NCBI RefSeq assembly: GCF_019710575.1
Contig: NZ_JAHWFK010000031.1
Location: 124,001 to 188,000, forward strand
Direction of reading: 5' to 3'
Source: Paractinoplanes polyasparticus
GTDB taxonomy: Bacteria > Actinomycetota > Actinomycetes > Mycobacteriales > Micromonosporaceae
DNA: 64,000 nt
Shown here: positions 25,824-33,750 of the stretch, in pieces
Position numbering within the stretch: position 1 is the first letter of the stretch
Layout: each line of letters starts with the position of its first letter
Notes under the pieces: model-generated
Told to the model about the DNA's origin: nothing
What the model saw: only the letters and a program-made list of their open reading frames with translations
The model's database searches: none
Program-made: the position numbers and the translations under genes

Positions 25824-25892
25824 ATGGACCTGACACACCTGACCCCGAACGCTCCGCGGTTGCCGGAGACTGCCGTGGAGAGGGCCGCATGA
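25824..25892 (+). CDS. 22-residue ORF coupled to the SGNH hydrolase
   Basis: An ATG two bases after the permease stop opens a 22-codon frame, MDLTHLTPNAPRLPETAVER plus AA, whose stop overlaps the next gene's ATG (ATGA). It is soluble and Pro/Thr-rich. It may be a translational coupler rather than a functional peptide. No homology claim is made. Confidence 0.3.
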   Translation: MDLTHLTPNAPRLPETAVERAA

Positions 25893-26743
25893 GCGGCGCT
25901 CAAAACTTCACCGACGACGACCGCCGGCACTTCGTTCGCTACACCCGGACCCGGTCGTGGCCGCTGCTGCAGCGTTTCCCGGTCAGCGACGAGCTGCACA
26001 CCGAGCTCCTCGCCCAGATGCTGGACAGCTCGCCCGCGACGATCAGCTCCCTGGAGCTCTCGCTCGCCGAGGAGGCCCGCTCCGCCGCGGCCCGGCTGCT
26101 GGCCGGCGAGCCGTTCCGCGTCGCCCTGTCCCAGCTGCCGTTCCGGCCCGATGACGTGATCGTCGCGGTCGGTGACTCGATTACCGCGGATCGCCTCGGC
26201 TGGTTCGACCTCCTGGGCCACTCGCTCGCCCTGGCCGGCACGCCCGCGGCCACGCTGGTCAACCTCGGCGTCAGCGGCAACACCACCGCGGACGTGCTCG
26301 AACGCTTCGACCTGCTGGCGGCGGCCGGGCCCACCCACGTACTGCTGATGCTCGGCACCAACGACGCCCGGGCGCACGGCCGGGACAGCGGATACCGCAT
26401 GAGCACTGTGGACGAGACGGAACGGAACCTGCGCGCGCTGATCGATCTCGTCACCCGCGAGCTGGGCGCGGCGGTCACCGTCATGACGCCGCCGGCCGTC
26501 GACCAGCACCGCATCGACGAGTTCTTCCGCGATTCGCCCGTACGCTGGCAGGCCGCCGCGGTGGCCGAGGTCGCCGACGTCGTGCGCAAGGTCGATCCTC
26601 GCGCCGTCGATCTGCACGCGGCCATCACCGACCCCGGCCACAGCGACCTGCTCGAGTCCGACGGCGTTCACCTCAGCCGGGCCGGCCAGCGGTTCGTCCT
26701 GGGCCGGATCGTCGAGCAGCTCGCCGGTGGCCGGCCGTCCTGA
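25889..26743 (+). CDS. cytoplasmic SGNH/GDSL-type hydrolase
   Basis: 284 residues, no signal peptide. Block I is VAVGDSITADRLGW (Ser), block II has LGVSGNTTADVL, block III is MLGTNDARAHG, and block V is ESDGVHLSRAGQ with Asp and His. An N-terminal helical segment of about 85 residues precedes the fold. It is the last gene of the LacI-controlled importer operon, so it probably deacylates an imported sugar ester inside the cell. Confidence 0.85.
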   Translation: MSGAQNFTDDDRRHFVRYTRTRSWPLLQRFPVSDELHTELLAQMLDSSPATISSLELSLAEEARSAAARLLAGEPFRVALSQLPFRPDDVIVAVGDSITADRLGWFDLLGHSLALAGTPAATLVNLGVSGNTTADVLERFDLLAAAGPTHVLLMLGTNDARAHGRDSGYRMSTVDETERNLRALIDLVTRELGAAVTVMTPPAVDQHRIDEFFRDSPVRWQAAAVAEVADVVRKVDPRAVDLHAAITDPGHSDLLESDGVHLSRAGQRFVLGRIVEQLAGGRPS

Positions 26744-26800
26744 CCTCAGCTCGGTGGGTGTGTCCTCGGCACCTCGTTCGGGACGACGGCGCGGGCGCCC

Positions 26801-26980
26801 TCACGACCCGCGGTGCCGAGCCAGTTCGAGCTCGGTGAACGCGGTGATCATCGCGCGCCGGACCGACTCGGCCACGGCGGCGTCGAGTCCGGCCGCTGTG
26901 GCCCGGTCACGGACGGCGGCGACGACCCGTTCGACCGCCGGCGTCTCGGCGCCGGCCCACCGCGAAGGCTCAGGTGGTAG
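26801..26980 (-). pseudogene. C-terminal remnant of a type II chorismate mutase (AroQ)
   Basis: In the minus strand, directly after the stop of the esterase and in the same frame, about 59 codons read through VERVVAAVRDRATAAGLD, then VAESVRRAMITAFTELELA and a stop at 26801-26803. This matches the C-terminal helix of AroQ/PchB-type chorismate mutases (a pattern like YRAMIAAFIDLEL). No usable start codon precedes it and the N-terminal catalytic half is missing. The gene has apparently been truncated, with the secreted esterase now occupying the upstream side. Confidence 0.6.
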
Positions 26981-28174
26981 TCAGGCTCCGGCGCAGGTGA
27001 CCGTGGCGCCGCTGCCGTTCCCGGTGCCCTGGAAGCCGAACGTGGTGCTCTGGCCGGCGTTCAGGCGTCCGTTGTAGCTCTGGTTCGTGACGGTGACGAC
27101 GCCGCTGGTACCGGCGGCGACGGCGTTCCACAGCGAGCTGATCGATGCTCCGCCCGGCAGGGCGAGAGAGGCCCGCCAGCCGCTGAGCGCGGTGGAACCG
27201 GCGGTGACGGTGACGGTGGCTACGAAGCCGCCGCTCCACTGGTCCTGTACCGCGTAGGCCGCGGAGCAGGTCGAACTCGGATCTCCGGGTGGGGGTGTGG
27301 TCGGTGGGGTGGTCGGGGGCGTCGTGCCGCCGTCGAGCGTCAGGTTCTTCTGCTGGACCTGCCATGGGCCGCGGCACAGACCGCAGTCGGCGCCGACGAA
27401 GTTGCCGCCGGCGGTGGTGTCGCCCTTGAGTCGCCACTTGAGGTACAGCACCGCCACTCGGCCGAACTCGCCCCCGTTGGCCTGGTCGTAGGTGCCGCCG
27501 TGGCCGACGTTCAGATTGCCCATGAAGGCGGGCAACGCGGCCGGCAGCTTGCCCCAGTCGTCGACGGCATTGGGGTAGGCGATGTCGCTGGGCCCGCCGA
27601 CGAAGTAGGCGATCGGCTTGGTCAGCCTGCGCAGCTGATAGTCGTCGGCGTCGTTGAGCAGGCCGCTGCTGAAGATGGTGGTCGTGGTGACGCGTGAGTC
27701 GTTCGAGACGGCATAGGCTTCCAGGCCGCCGCAGGAGAAGCCGCCGACGGCGATCCGGGTGGTATCGAGCCTGCCGTAGTACTTGCTGCCTGCTCGTGAG
27801 TTCTCCGCGACGGCCCAGTCGATCGACTGGGTGAGCATCGCGGAGGTGGTGGAGCCGGATCCGTTCGGGGCTCCGTTGGCGATGGCGAGGAAGCCGTGGG
27901 AGGCGATCTCGCGAAGGAAGTTGTTCTGGGACAGGCCGTTGGCCGAGCAGCCGCCGTTGCCCCACACGTAGATCGGCAGGCGTTCGGACGGGAGCGTCTG
28001 CGGCCGGTAGATGGTGTGGTTGGGCAGGCCGGAGGAGGTCTCGTAATCGGCCGGGTGGGGGCCGGAACCGCCGACGGCGGCGTCGGCCGGGGTCGCGCCG
28101 AGCATCATGATGCCGGCGGTGACCGATGCCAGGCCGGCCGTCAGTACGGCGCTGACCCTCGATCGTGTTCTCAT
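26981..28174 (-). CDS. secreted alpha/beta hydrolase (esterase) with C-terminal CBM2-like module
   Basis: 397 residues. Signal peptide to about residue 33 (ATPADA-A), then an alpha/beta hydrolase whose nucleophile elbow is VGGFSCGG. LPIYVWGNGGCSANG gives the oxyanion strand and NVGHGGTYD a His. A TTPPTTPP linker leads to a carbohydrate-binding module of CBM2 type (TCSAAYAVQDQWSGGFVATV to TVTCAGA). It belongs with proteins of the chlorophyllase/acetyl esterase fold seen in actinomycete CAZyme sets. A near-consensus CebR box lies in the divergent promoter, so cellulose or cello-oligosaccharide control is likely. Confidence 0.85.
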   Translation of the reverse strand: MRTRSRVSAVLTAGLASVTAGIMMLGATPADAAVGGSGPHPADYETSSGLPNHTIYRPQTLPSERLPIYVWGNGGCSANGLSQNNFLREIASHGFLAIANGAPNGSGSTTSAMLTQSIDWAVAENSRAGSKYYGRLDTTRIAVGGFSCGGLEAYAVSNDSRVTTTTIFSSGLLNDADDYQLRRLTKPIAYFVGGPSDIAYPNAVDDWGKLPAALPAFMGNLNVGHGGTYDQANGGEFGRVAVLYLKWRLKGDTTAGGNFVGADCGLCRGPWQVQQKNLTLDGGTTPPTTPPTTPPPGDPSSTCSAAYAVQDQWSGGFVATVTVTAGSTALSGWRASLALPGGASISSLWNAVAAGTSGVVTVTNQSYNGRLNAGQSTTFGFQGTGNGSGATVTCAGA

Positions 28175-28230
28175 CCCGGATCACTCCTAACGGGGGAGGG
28201 AGGCTCCGGACTGCTCGTCGACGCAGTCCT

Positions 28231-28242
28231 GTTACCGTTAAC
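28231..28242. promoter_or_regulatory. GTTANCGTTAAC-type operator
   Basis: GTTACCGTTAAC, one mismatch from the palindrome GTTAACGTTAAC with central CG, typical of LacI-family sites. The promoter of the GH127 operon carries the related GTGAACGTTAAC at 38898-38909. Confidence 0.45.
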
Positions 28243-28261
28243 AGCTGTTTCCGACAGGTTA

Positions 28262-28275
28262 CGGGAGCGCTCCCA
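28262..28275. promoter_or_regulatory. CebR/CelR-type box
   Basis: CGGGAGCGCTCCCA matches the cellulose-utilisation operator TGGGAGCGCTCCCA at 13 of 14 positions. It lies between the divergent esterase (28174) and lactonase-like gene (28338), close to the promoter of the latter. Confidence 0.75.
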
Positions 28276-28302
28276 AACGCTCAATGGACTGGCCCGGAAA
28301 TC

Positions 28303-28330
28303 TTGCGATTCGGGCGTCAAGTGCTATTTT
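28303..28330 (+). promoter_or_regulatory. promoter of a probable leaderless transcript
   Basis: -35 TTGCGA (28303-28308), 16-base spacer, -10 TATTTT (28325-28330), then seven bases to the ATG at 28338. No Shine-Dalgarno is present, so transcription probably begins at the start codon. Confidence 0.5.
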
Positions 28331-28337
28331 CGCAATC

Positions 28338-29366
28338 ATGCCCGTCAATGTGAGGCAATTCCTGGGCCGACGCGCGACGGCTCTGGCCGGCGCCGCGTTC
28401 CTGCTCCTGACCTCGATGTCGGCCGCCCGGGCGGCCGACCCGGACACCCCGCCGGGCGCACCGCCCGGCGTGTGCGAGGCCGGCGCTCCCGCCGGGTCGC
28501 CTCTCCCCGGGACGACGTTGTCCGCCCCGCGGTTGCAGGGTGGCTTCTCGTTCCTCGAGGGTCCCGTCTGGATCGCCGAGCAGGGCCGGCTGCTGGTGTC
28601 CGATCTCGGCCCGGCCACCGGCGCCCAGCAGGTCCAGCCGTCGACGATCCACCGGTTGGCCCCGGGTGCGCCGGCCGAGCCGTTCGTCGTCGCCGCCGGC
28701 AGCAACGGCCTCGCGTTGAGCCCCGACGGGGAGCGAATCGTCGCGGCCACGCACGATGATCGCGCCGTCTCCGCGTTCCGGCTGTCCGACGCTGCCCGTA
28801 CGGTGGTCGCGGCCGACTATCAGGGCCGGGCGTTCAACTCGCCGAACGACGTCACGGTGCGCGCCGACGGCGTCGTCTACTTCACCGACCCCAATTTCCA
28901 GCGGGGCCGCCGGAGCGACGAGATGGGTGGCCGGACCGGGGTCTTCCGGGTCGTGGACGGGCAGGTCGCGTTGGTCGACGACACCGTGCGCCAGCCCAAC
29001 GGCATTGCGCTGTCACCCGACGGCCGCACGTTGTACGTCGGCGCGTACGGGGAGAATCTGATCTACGCGTACGCCGTCCGACCGGACGGCAGCACCGGCA
29101 CCCGGACCGTTTTCGCCACCGTCGGCAGCCCTGACGGGGCCACTGTGGACTGCGCGGGCAACGTCTACTGGGTCTCGCACAACGAGGGCCGGGTACACGT
29201 GTTCTCGCCGGCCGGCGCCGAGCTCGGCACGATCTCGGCCGGCGCCGGGGCCACCAACGCGGCGTTCGGTGGCCCCGATCGGCGCACCCTGTACATCACG
29301 GCCGGCCGGACCGGCGACTACGGGATCTCCGCCATCTCGCTCGGTGTGCCCGGTTACCCGTACTGA
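28338..29366 (+). CDS. secreted SMP-30/gluconolactonase-like beta-propeller
   Basis: 342 residues. Signal peptide (RRATALAGAAFLLLTSMSAA) to about residue 30, then a six-bladed propeller of the SMP-30/strictosidine-synthase type: GGFSFLEGPVWIAEQGRL, FNSPNDVTVRADGVVYFTDP and RQPNGIALSPDGRTLYVG. The Glu and Asn/Asp metal ligands of the family are present. It may hydrolyse sugar lactones outside the cell. It precedes a secreted sugar dehydrogenase by 38 bases, which could supply such lactones. Only ATG 28338 fits the signal peptide. Confidence 0.82.
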   Translation: MPVNVRQFLGRRATALAGAAFLLLTSMSAARAADPDTPPGAPPGVCEAGAPAGSPLPGTTLSAPRLQGGFSFLEGPVWIAEQGRLLVSDLGPATGAQQVQPSTIHRLAPGAPAEPFVVAAGSNGLALSPDGERIVAATHDDRAVSAFRLSDAARTVVAADYQGRAFNSPNDVTVRADGVVYFTDPNFQRGRRSDEMGGRTGVFRVVDGQVALVDDTVRQPNGIALSPDGRTLYVGAYGENLIYAYAVRPDGSTGTRTVFATVGSPDGATVDCAGNVYWVSHNEGRVHVFSPAGAELGTISAGAGATNAAFGGPDRRTLYITAGRTGDYGISAISLGVPGYPY

Positions 29367-29404
29367 CCTCGTGCCCCCGTACGCGGGACGGAAAGGTGTT
29401 CGTC

Positions 29405-31030
29405 ATGCGCGCTGCTGCGATTGCCCTGCTCGTGCCGGCGCTGATCGCGCCCGACACCACGCCGCCGACCGTCCCGGCCGAGCTGGAGGTCCGTGCGCTG
29501 ACGTGCGAATCGGTCAGCCTGAGCTGGTCGGCCGCCACGGACGACGTCGGCGTCGCCGCCTACGACCTCTACCACGACGGTCAGCTCGTGACGTCGGTGC
29601 CGGGGACCGCGACGGCGGCGACGCTGCCGGTGGTCGGCGGCGTCACCTGGGGCTGGTACGTGAACGCCCGTGACGAGGCCGGGAACGTCTCGCAAGCCGG
29701 TCCCACGGTGCCGGTCACGCCGCCCTTCTGCGAGGCGGACGACCAGGCGCCGACCTCTCCCACCGGGCTGACCGGCGCCGCGACCGGGACCACGGCCACC
29801 CTCTCCTGGGAGGCCGCCACCGACAACGTGGCGGTGACCGCCTACCTGGTTCACCGCGACGGGGCCGTGATCGGCACCGTCACCGGCTCGGCGGCGAACC
29901 CGCCCGCGACCTCGTTCACCGACAGCGGACTGCGCCCCGAGACCCTTTACCGGTACGCCGTGGCGGCCCGGGACGCCCAGGGCAACACTTCGGCCCTGAG
30001 CGCCGCCGTATCGGTCACCACCGAGGAAAGCTGCACCAATCCGGTGTGCGGGGCCACCCAGGTGACCACCGAGCGTGACCTCCCGTGGGGTCTGGTCCAG
30101 ACATCGGACGGCACTGTCCTCTACGGCCGGCGGGACGTCTTCGACATCATCGCGATGGATCCCGACGGCGGTGGCAAGCGCAGCATCGGCACCGTGCCCG
30201 GCGTGCAGGGCACCAACGGCGAGGGCGGCTTGCTCGGGCTGGCGGTCGGACCGGATTTCGCGACCGACCGGTGGTTGTACGTCTATCACACCAGCGCCAC
30301 GGACAACCGGATCGTCCGGATCCGCTACGACGAGACTCTGCGCACCGACACTCTCGAGGTGCTGGTCACCGGAATCCCTCGCAACAAGTATCACAACGGC
30401 GGGCGGCTCCGGTTCGGCCCGGACGGCATGCTCTACGCCGCGGCCGGCGACGGCCAGGACCCGGACCAGGCTCAGGATCTCGCCAGCCTGGGCGGCAAGG
30501 TGCTGCGGCTGCGGCCGGACGGTGGCGTACCCGCCGACAACCCGTTCCCCGGCAGCTATGTGTGGAGTTACGGGCACCGCAACCCGCAGGGGCTCGCGTT
30601 CGACTCGCAGGGCCGGCTCTGGCAGCAGGAGTTCGGCAATAACGTCATGGACGAGACGAACATCGTGGTGCGGGGCGGCAACTACGGGTGGCCGGCCTGC
30701 GAGGGCACGACCGGGGATTGTGACGCTCCGGGACTGGTGGCGCCGGTGCGGACCTACCCGGTCGCCGCCGGCTCCTGCAGCGGCATCGCGATCGTCCGGG
30801 ACGTGCTCTACATCGCCTGCCTGCGCGGCGCCCGTCTCTACCGCGCGGTGATCAGCGGGGACACCCTCACCGACGTCCAGCAACACTTCGTCGGCACCTA
30901 CGGCCGGCTCCGGACCGTCGAGCCGTCGATCGACGGCAACCTGTGGCTGACCACCAGCAGCGGCGGCGACAAGGACAGCGTTCCCAGCAACAGCAATGAG
31001 CGAATCCTGAAGGTGACCGTGGCCGACTGA
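29405..31030 (+). CDS. secreted protein: two fibronectin-III domains plus GSDH-type sugar dehydrogenase
   Basis: 541 residues. A very short signal-like start (MRAAAIALLVPALIAPD) precedes two fibronectin type III repeats (about 20-105 and 115-205, each with LSWxAATDDVxVxAY). A PQQ-type glucose/sorbosone dehydrogenase propeller follows (EGGLLGLAVGPDF, NKYHNGGRLRFGPDG, VWSYGHRNPQGLAF). GAAAGG lies eight bases before the ATG; GTG 29396 is an alternative. It probably oxidises aldoses in the envelope. No pqq genes are in view, so cofactor supply is open. Confidence 0.83.
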   Translation: MRAAAIALLVPALIAPDTTPPTVPAELEVRALTCESVSLSWSAATDDVGVAAYDLYHDGQLVTSVPGTATAATLPVVGGVTWGWYVNARDEAGNVSQAGPTVPVTPPFCEADDQAPTSPTGLTGAATGTTATLSWEAATDNVAVTAYLVHRDGAVIGTVTGSAANPPATSFTDSGLRPETLYRYAVAARDAQGNTSALSAAVSVTTEESCTNPVCGATQVTTERDLPWGLVQTSDGTVLYGRRDVFDIIAMDPDGGGKRSIGTVPGVQGTNGEGGLLGLAVGPDFATDRWLYVYHTSATDNRIVRIRYDETLRTDTLEVLVTGIPRNKYHNGGRLRFGPDGMLYAAAGDGQDPDQAQDLASLGGKVLRLRPDGGVPADNPFPGSYVWSYGHRNPQGLAFDSQGRLWQQEFGNNVMDETNIVVRGGNYGWPACEGTTGDCDAPGLVAPVRTYPVAAGSCSGIAIVRDVLYIACLRGARLYRAVISGDTLTDVQQHFVGTYGRLRTVEPSIDGNLWLTTSSGGDKDSVPSNSNERILKVTVAD

Positions 31031-31077
31031 CCGCCCATAGTGGAAGGATCTGGGCTCGACTCTTCTCGGGGGACCAC

Positions 31078-31863
31078 ATGTCGAACGAACAACAGCAACC
31101 GGTGGTAGACACGTCCGTTCCGCAGACGGCGCGGATCTGGAACTACCTGCTCGGTGGTAAGGACAATTTCGCCGTGGATCGCGCGGTCGGCGATCAGATC
31201 CTGGCCGGCCAGCCCGAACTCGCCGAGAACGCCCGCCTCAGCCGCGACTTCCATGTGCGCGCCGTGCGCTATCTGGCCGGTGCGGCCGGTGTGCGCCAGT
31301 TCCTCGACATCGGAAGCGGCCTGCCCACAGCGAACAATACCCACGAGGTCGCCCAGTCGGTGGCGCCCGAGAGCCGCATCGTCTACGTCGACAACGACCC
31401 GCTGGTCCTCACGCAAGCCCGAGCGCTGCTCACCAGCCGGCCCGAAGGCGCCACCCGCTACATCGAGGCCGACATGCACGACATGGACACGGTGCTGGAC
31501 GCGGCGCGTGGCACGCTCGACTTCGCGCAGCCGATCGCGATCCTGTTCATGGGCGTTCTCGGTCACGTGGAGAACGACTCCGTCGCGCAAACCCTGGTGC
31601 GCCGGGCGATCGACGCCGTGCCGTCCGGCAGTCATCTCGCCCTCTGCGACGGCACCGATCTCACCCCGGAGGTTGTGGAAGCTGCCCGCATCTGGAACGA
31701 GTCGGCGGCTCAGCCGTACCACCTGCGCAGCCCGGCCCGGCTGACGCAGCTCTTCCCGGGTCTCGAGCTCGTCGATCCCGGCCTGGTATCGGTCACCCGA
31801 TGGCGACCGGACACCGAGGTGCGCGAGATCGACCAGTACGGCGGCGTCGGCCGGAAGCCCTAA
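31078..31863 (+). CDS. SAM-dependent methyltransferase, DUF574 type (second copy)
   Basis: 261 residues, paralogue of the protein at 3730-4548. It shares RIWNYLLGGKDNFAVDR, FLDIGSGLPTANNTHEVAQ, VYVDNDPLVL and the C-terminal GGVGRKP. GGGGGAC lies about five bases before the ATG. Substrate unknown. It is monocistronic and ends at a strong inverted repeat shared with the convergent GH43 gene. Confidence 0.88.
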   Translation: MSNEQQQPVVDTSVPQTARIWNYLLGGKDNFAVDRAVGDQILAGQPELAENARLSRDFHVRAVRYLAGAAGVRQFLDIGSGLPTANNTHEVAQSVAPESRIVYVDNDPLVLTQARALLTSRPEGATRYIEADMHDMDTVLDAARGTLDFAQPIAILFMGVLGHVENDSVAQTLVRRAIDAVPSGSHLALCDGTDLTPEVVEAARIWNESAAQPYHLRSPARLTQLFPGLELVDPGLVSVTRWRPDTEVREIDQYGGVGRKP

Positions 31864-31870
31864 TGCCGGC

Positions 31871-31909
31871 ACCCGGCCCGGCCGACCCCAGGGGTCGGCC
31901 GGGCCGGGT
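31871..31909. terminator. 39-base perfect inverted repeat, bidirectional terminator
   Basis: Arms of 19 bases (31871-31889 and 31891-31909), starting ACCCGGCCCGGCC, around a single central A. It lies between the convergent methyltransferase and GH43 stops. The folded stem would be very stable in either transcript; no U-tract. Confidence 0.8.
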
Positions 31910-31926
31910 CATCCGGCAACCGTCGG

Positions 31927-33750
31927 TCATTGGAAAGAGGCGTCGTCGATCACCAGGTTGTCGGTTCCCGCGGTGGTCTCGACGTAGAGGACTGCCCTGG
32001 ACAGCGTCCCGCTCCACGACGGGGTGGCTGTGCCGGACAGCAACGTCCAGCCGTTCGCGTTCACCGTCGCGGCCGGGGTCAGCTGGAGGTAGCTGGTGGT
32101 GCCCCCGGCTGTCAGGGCCAGGGTGGCCTTGGCGCTCGGTGTGCCGCTCTGCGTGCGGACCCACACGCTGGTGGTGTAAGCCCGGCCGTTGGTGATCCGG
32201 GACGTCACGTCCTGGGCCGGACCGTTCCATGCGCCGGTGCGACCGGCGATGGCGAGGGCCCGCGTGCCGCTGCGCACGGTGCCGGTGCCGGCGGTGAGTG
32301 TGCCGCTGCCGTTCACCTGCCAGCCGGTGGTGCCGTCCTCCATCCCGGGGTTGGCGAGCAGGTTCCCGCCGGGGGTGGCGCCGGTGAACTGCCACCAGTT
32401 CACGTTGAACAGGAAGCCGCTGCCGCCGGTGAACCTCAGGTAGAGGTCCTGGGTGCCGGCGAGTCCGGTCAGCCCGCACGCGACCGTCGTCCAGGCCTGC
32501 CAGCCGCCGGTGCCGGGCACGGTGCACGTCCCGGCCAGGGCGCCGGTGGGACTACCGGTGCGTACCTCGAGCCGCCCGCCGCTGGTGGCCGACGCGACCC
32601 GGGCCGTGAACGAGGTGGCCCCGCTGCCGAAGGCGACGCCCTTCACCTTCACGTAGTCGCCGTTCTCGATGTTGGCGACGTTCATCCCGCCCTCGGACGA
32701 CGGTTCGGTCTCGACCCCGGAACTCCAGGCGATCGTCTCGGCCTCCTGCCGGGCGTACGGGTTGAGCGTGCCGTTCTGCGGGGCGCCGCCCGTGGTCATG
32801 GTCATCGTGGGGATGGTGCCGTCGGCGTTGTAGGTGAACTTCTCCACGGCTACCGAGCGGGTGTAGCCGCTCCCGCCGGGCAGCGCTCCATTGTGGTAGA
32901 AGAAGTACGACCCGCCGTTGAAGTCGATGATCCCGGCGTGGTTGGTGAAACTGCTGCCCTGGGTGGGCATGACCGTGCCCCGATAGGTCCACGGGCCGGT
33001 CGGTCCCGGCGCCGTGGAGTAGCCGATGAACTCGGAGCAGCACTTCGCGGCGAAGACGTTGTAGTACACGCCGTTGCGCTTGTAGACCCAGGGCCCTTCC
33101 TCGTACAGCGTCGGGCGGCTGGTGTTGCCGGTGCGGGTGCCGAAACCCGCTGTGGTGAGCGGGATCTGGGTCACCCCGCCGCTGTAGCTGATCATGTCGC
33201 TGTTCAGCCGGACGTACCACAGGTTCGGGTTGCCCCAGTAGAGATAGGCCTGGCCGTCGTCGTCGATGAACACGCTCGGGTCGATCTCGCCGTTCTCGGC
33301 CAGGGGGCGCCCGATGGCGTCGGTGAAGGGGCCGGTCGGGCTGGTCGAGACGCCGACGCCGATGGCCATCCGCCCGGTCGAGCGGTTCTTGACCGGTACG
33401 TACCAATAGAACTTGCCGTTGCGGCTGACGACCTGGCCGGCCCACGCGTCGGCGCTGGCCCAGCTGAACGTGGCGACGCTCATCGGGGAGCCGTGGTCGG
33501 TCCAGTTCACCATGTCGGCCGAGGAGTAGACCCGCCATTCCTTCATGGTGAAGTACGTCGAGTTGTCCTCGTCGTGGCCGGTGTAGAGATACACCCGGCC
33601 GTTGTGGACCAGCGGCGCCGGGTCCGCGGTGTAGATCGTCTGGACGATCGGGTTGTCGGCCCGGGCCGGCTGAGCGAGGGCGGGGATCAGCGCGATCGCG
33701 CAGAGCGCGGCGGTGATCGAGGCGAGAGCACGACGAAGCCGGGCCGTCAT
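31927..33750 (-). CDS. secreted GH43 glycosidase with CBM6 and CBM4/9-like modules
   Basis: 607 residues. Signal peptide to about 31. The GH43 five-bladed propeller (32-330) shows the three acids: YTADPAPLVHNGRVYLYTG (base), EIDPSVFIDDDG (pKa modulator) and YEEGPWVYKRNG (acid). A CBM6-like domain follows (ARQEAETIAWSSGVETEP to WWQFTG) and then a CBM4/9-like jelly roll (NLLANPGMEDGTTGWQVNG to NLVIDDASF). It probably releases arabinose or xylose from side chains. It is the last gene of the four-gene operon; its ATG overlaps the GH27 stop. Confidence 0.9.
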   Translation of the reverse strand: MTARLRRALASITAALCAIALIPALAQPARADNPIVQTIYTADPAPLVHNGRVYLYTGHDEDNSTYFTMKEWRVYSSADMVNWTDHGSPMSVATFSWASADAWAGQVVSRNGKFYWYVPVKNRSTGRMAIGVGVSTSPTGPFTDAIGRPLAENGEIDPSVFIDDDGQAYLYWGNPNLWYVRLNSDMISYSGGVTQIPLTTAGFGTRTGNTSRPTLYEEGPWVYKRNGVYYNVFAAKCCSEFIGYSTAPGPTGPWTYRGTVMPTQGSSFTNHAGIIDFNGGSYFFYHNGALPGGSGYTRSVAVEKFTYNADGTIPTMTMTTGGAPQNGTLNPYARQEAETIAWSSGVETEPSSEGGMNVANIENGDYVKVKGVAFGSGATSFTARVASATSGGRLEVRTGSPTGALAGTCTVPGTGGWQAWTTVACGLTGLAGTQDLYLRFTGGSGFLFNVNWWQFTGATPGGNLLANPGMEDGTTGWQVNGSGTLTAGTGTVRSGTRALAIAGRTGAWNGPAQDVTSRITNGRAYTTSVWVRTQSGTPSAKATLALTAGGTTSYLQLTPAATVNANGWTLLSGTATPSWSGTLSRAVLYVETTAGTDNLVIDDASFQ

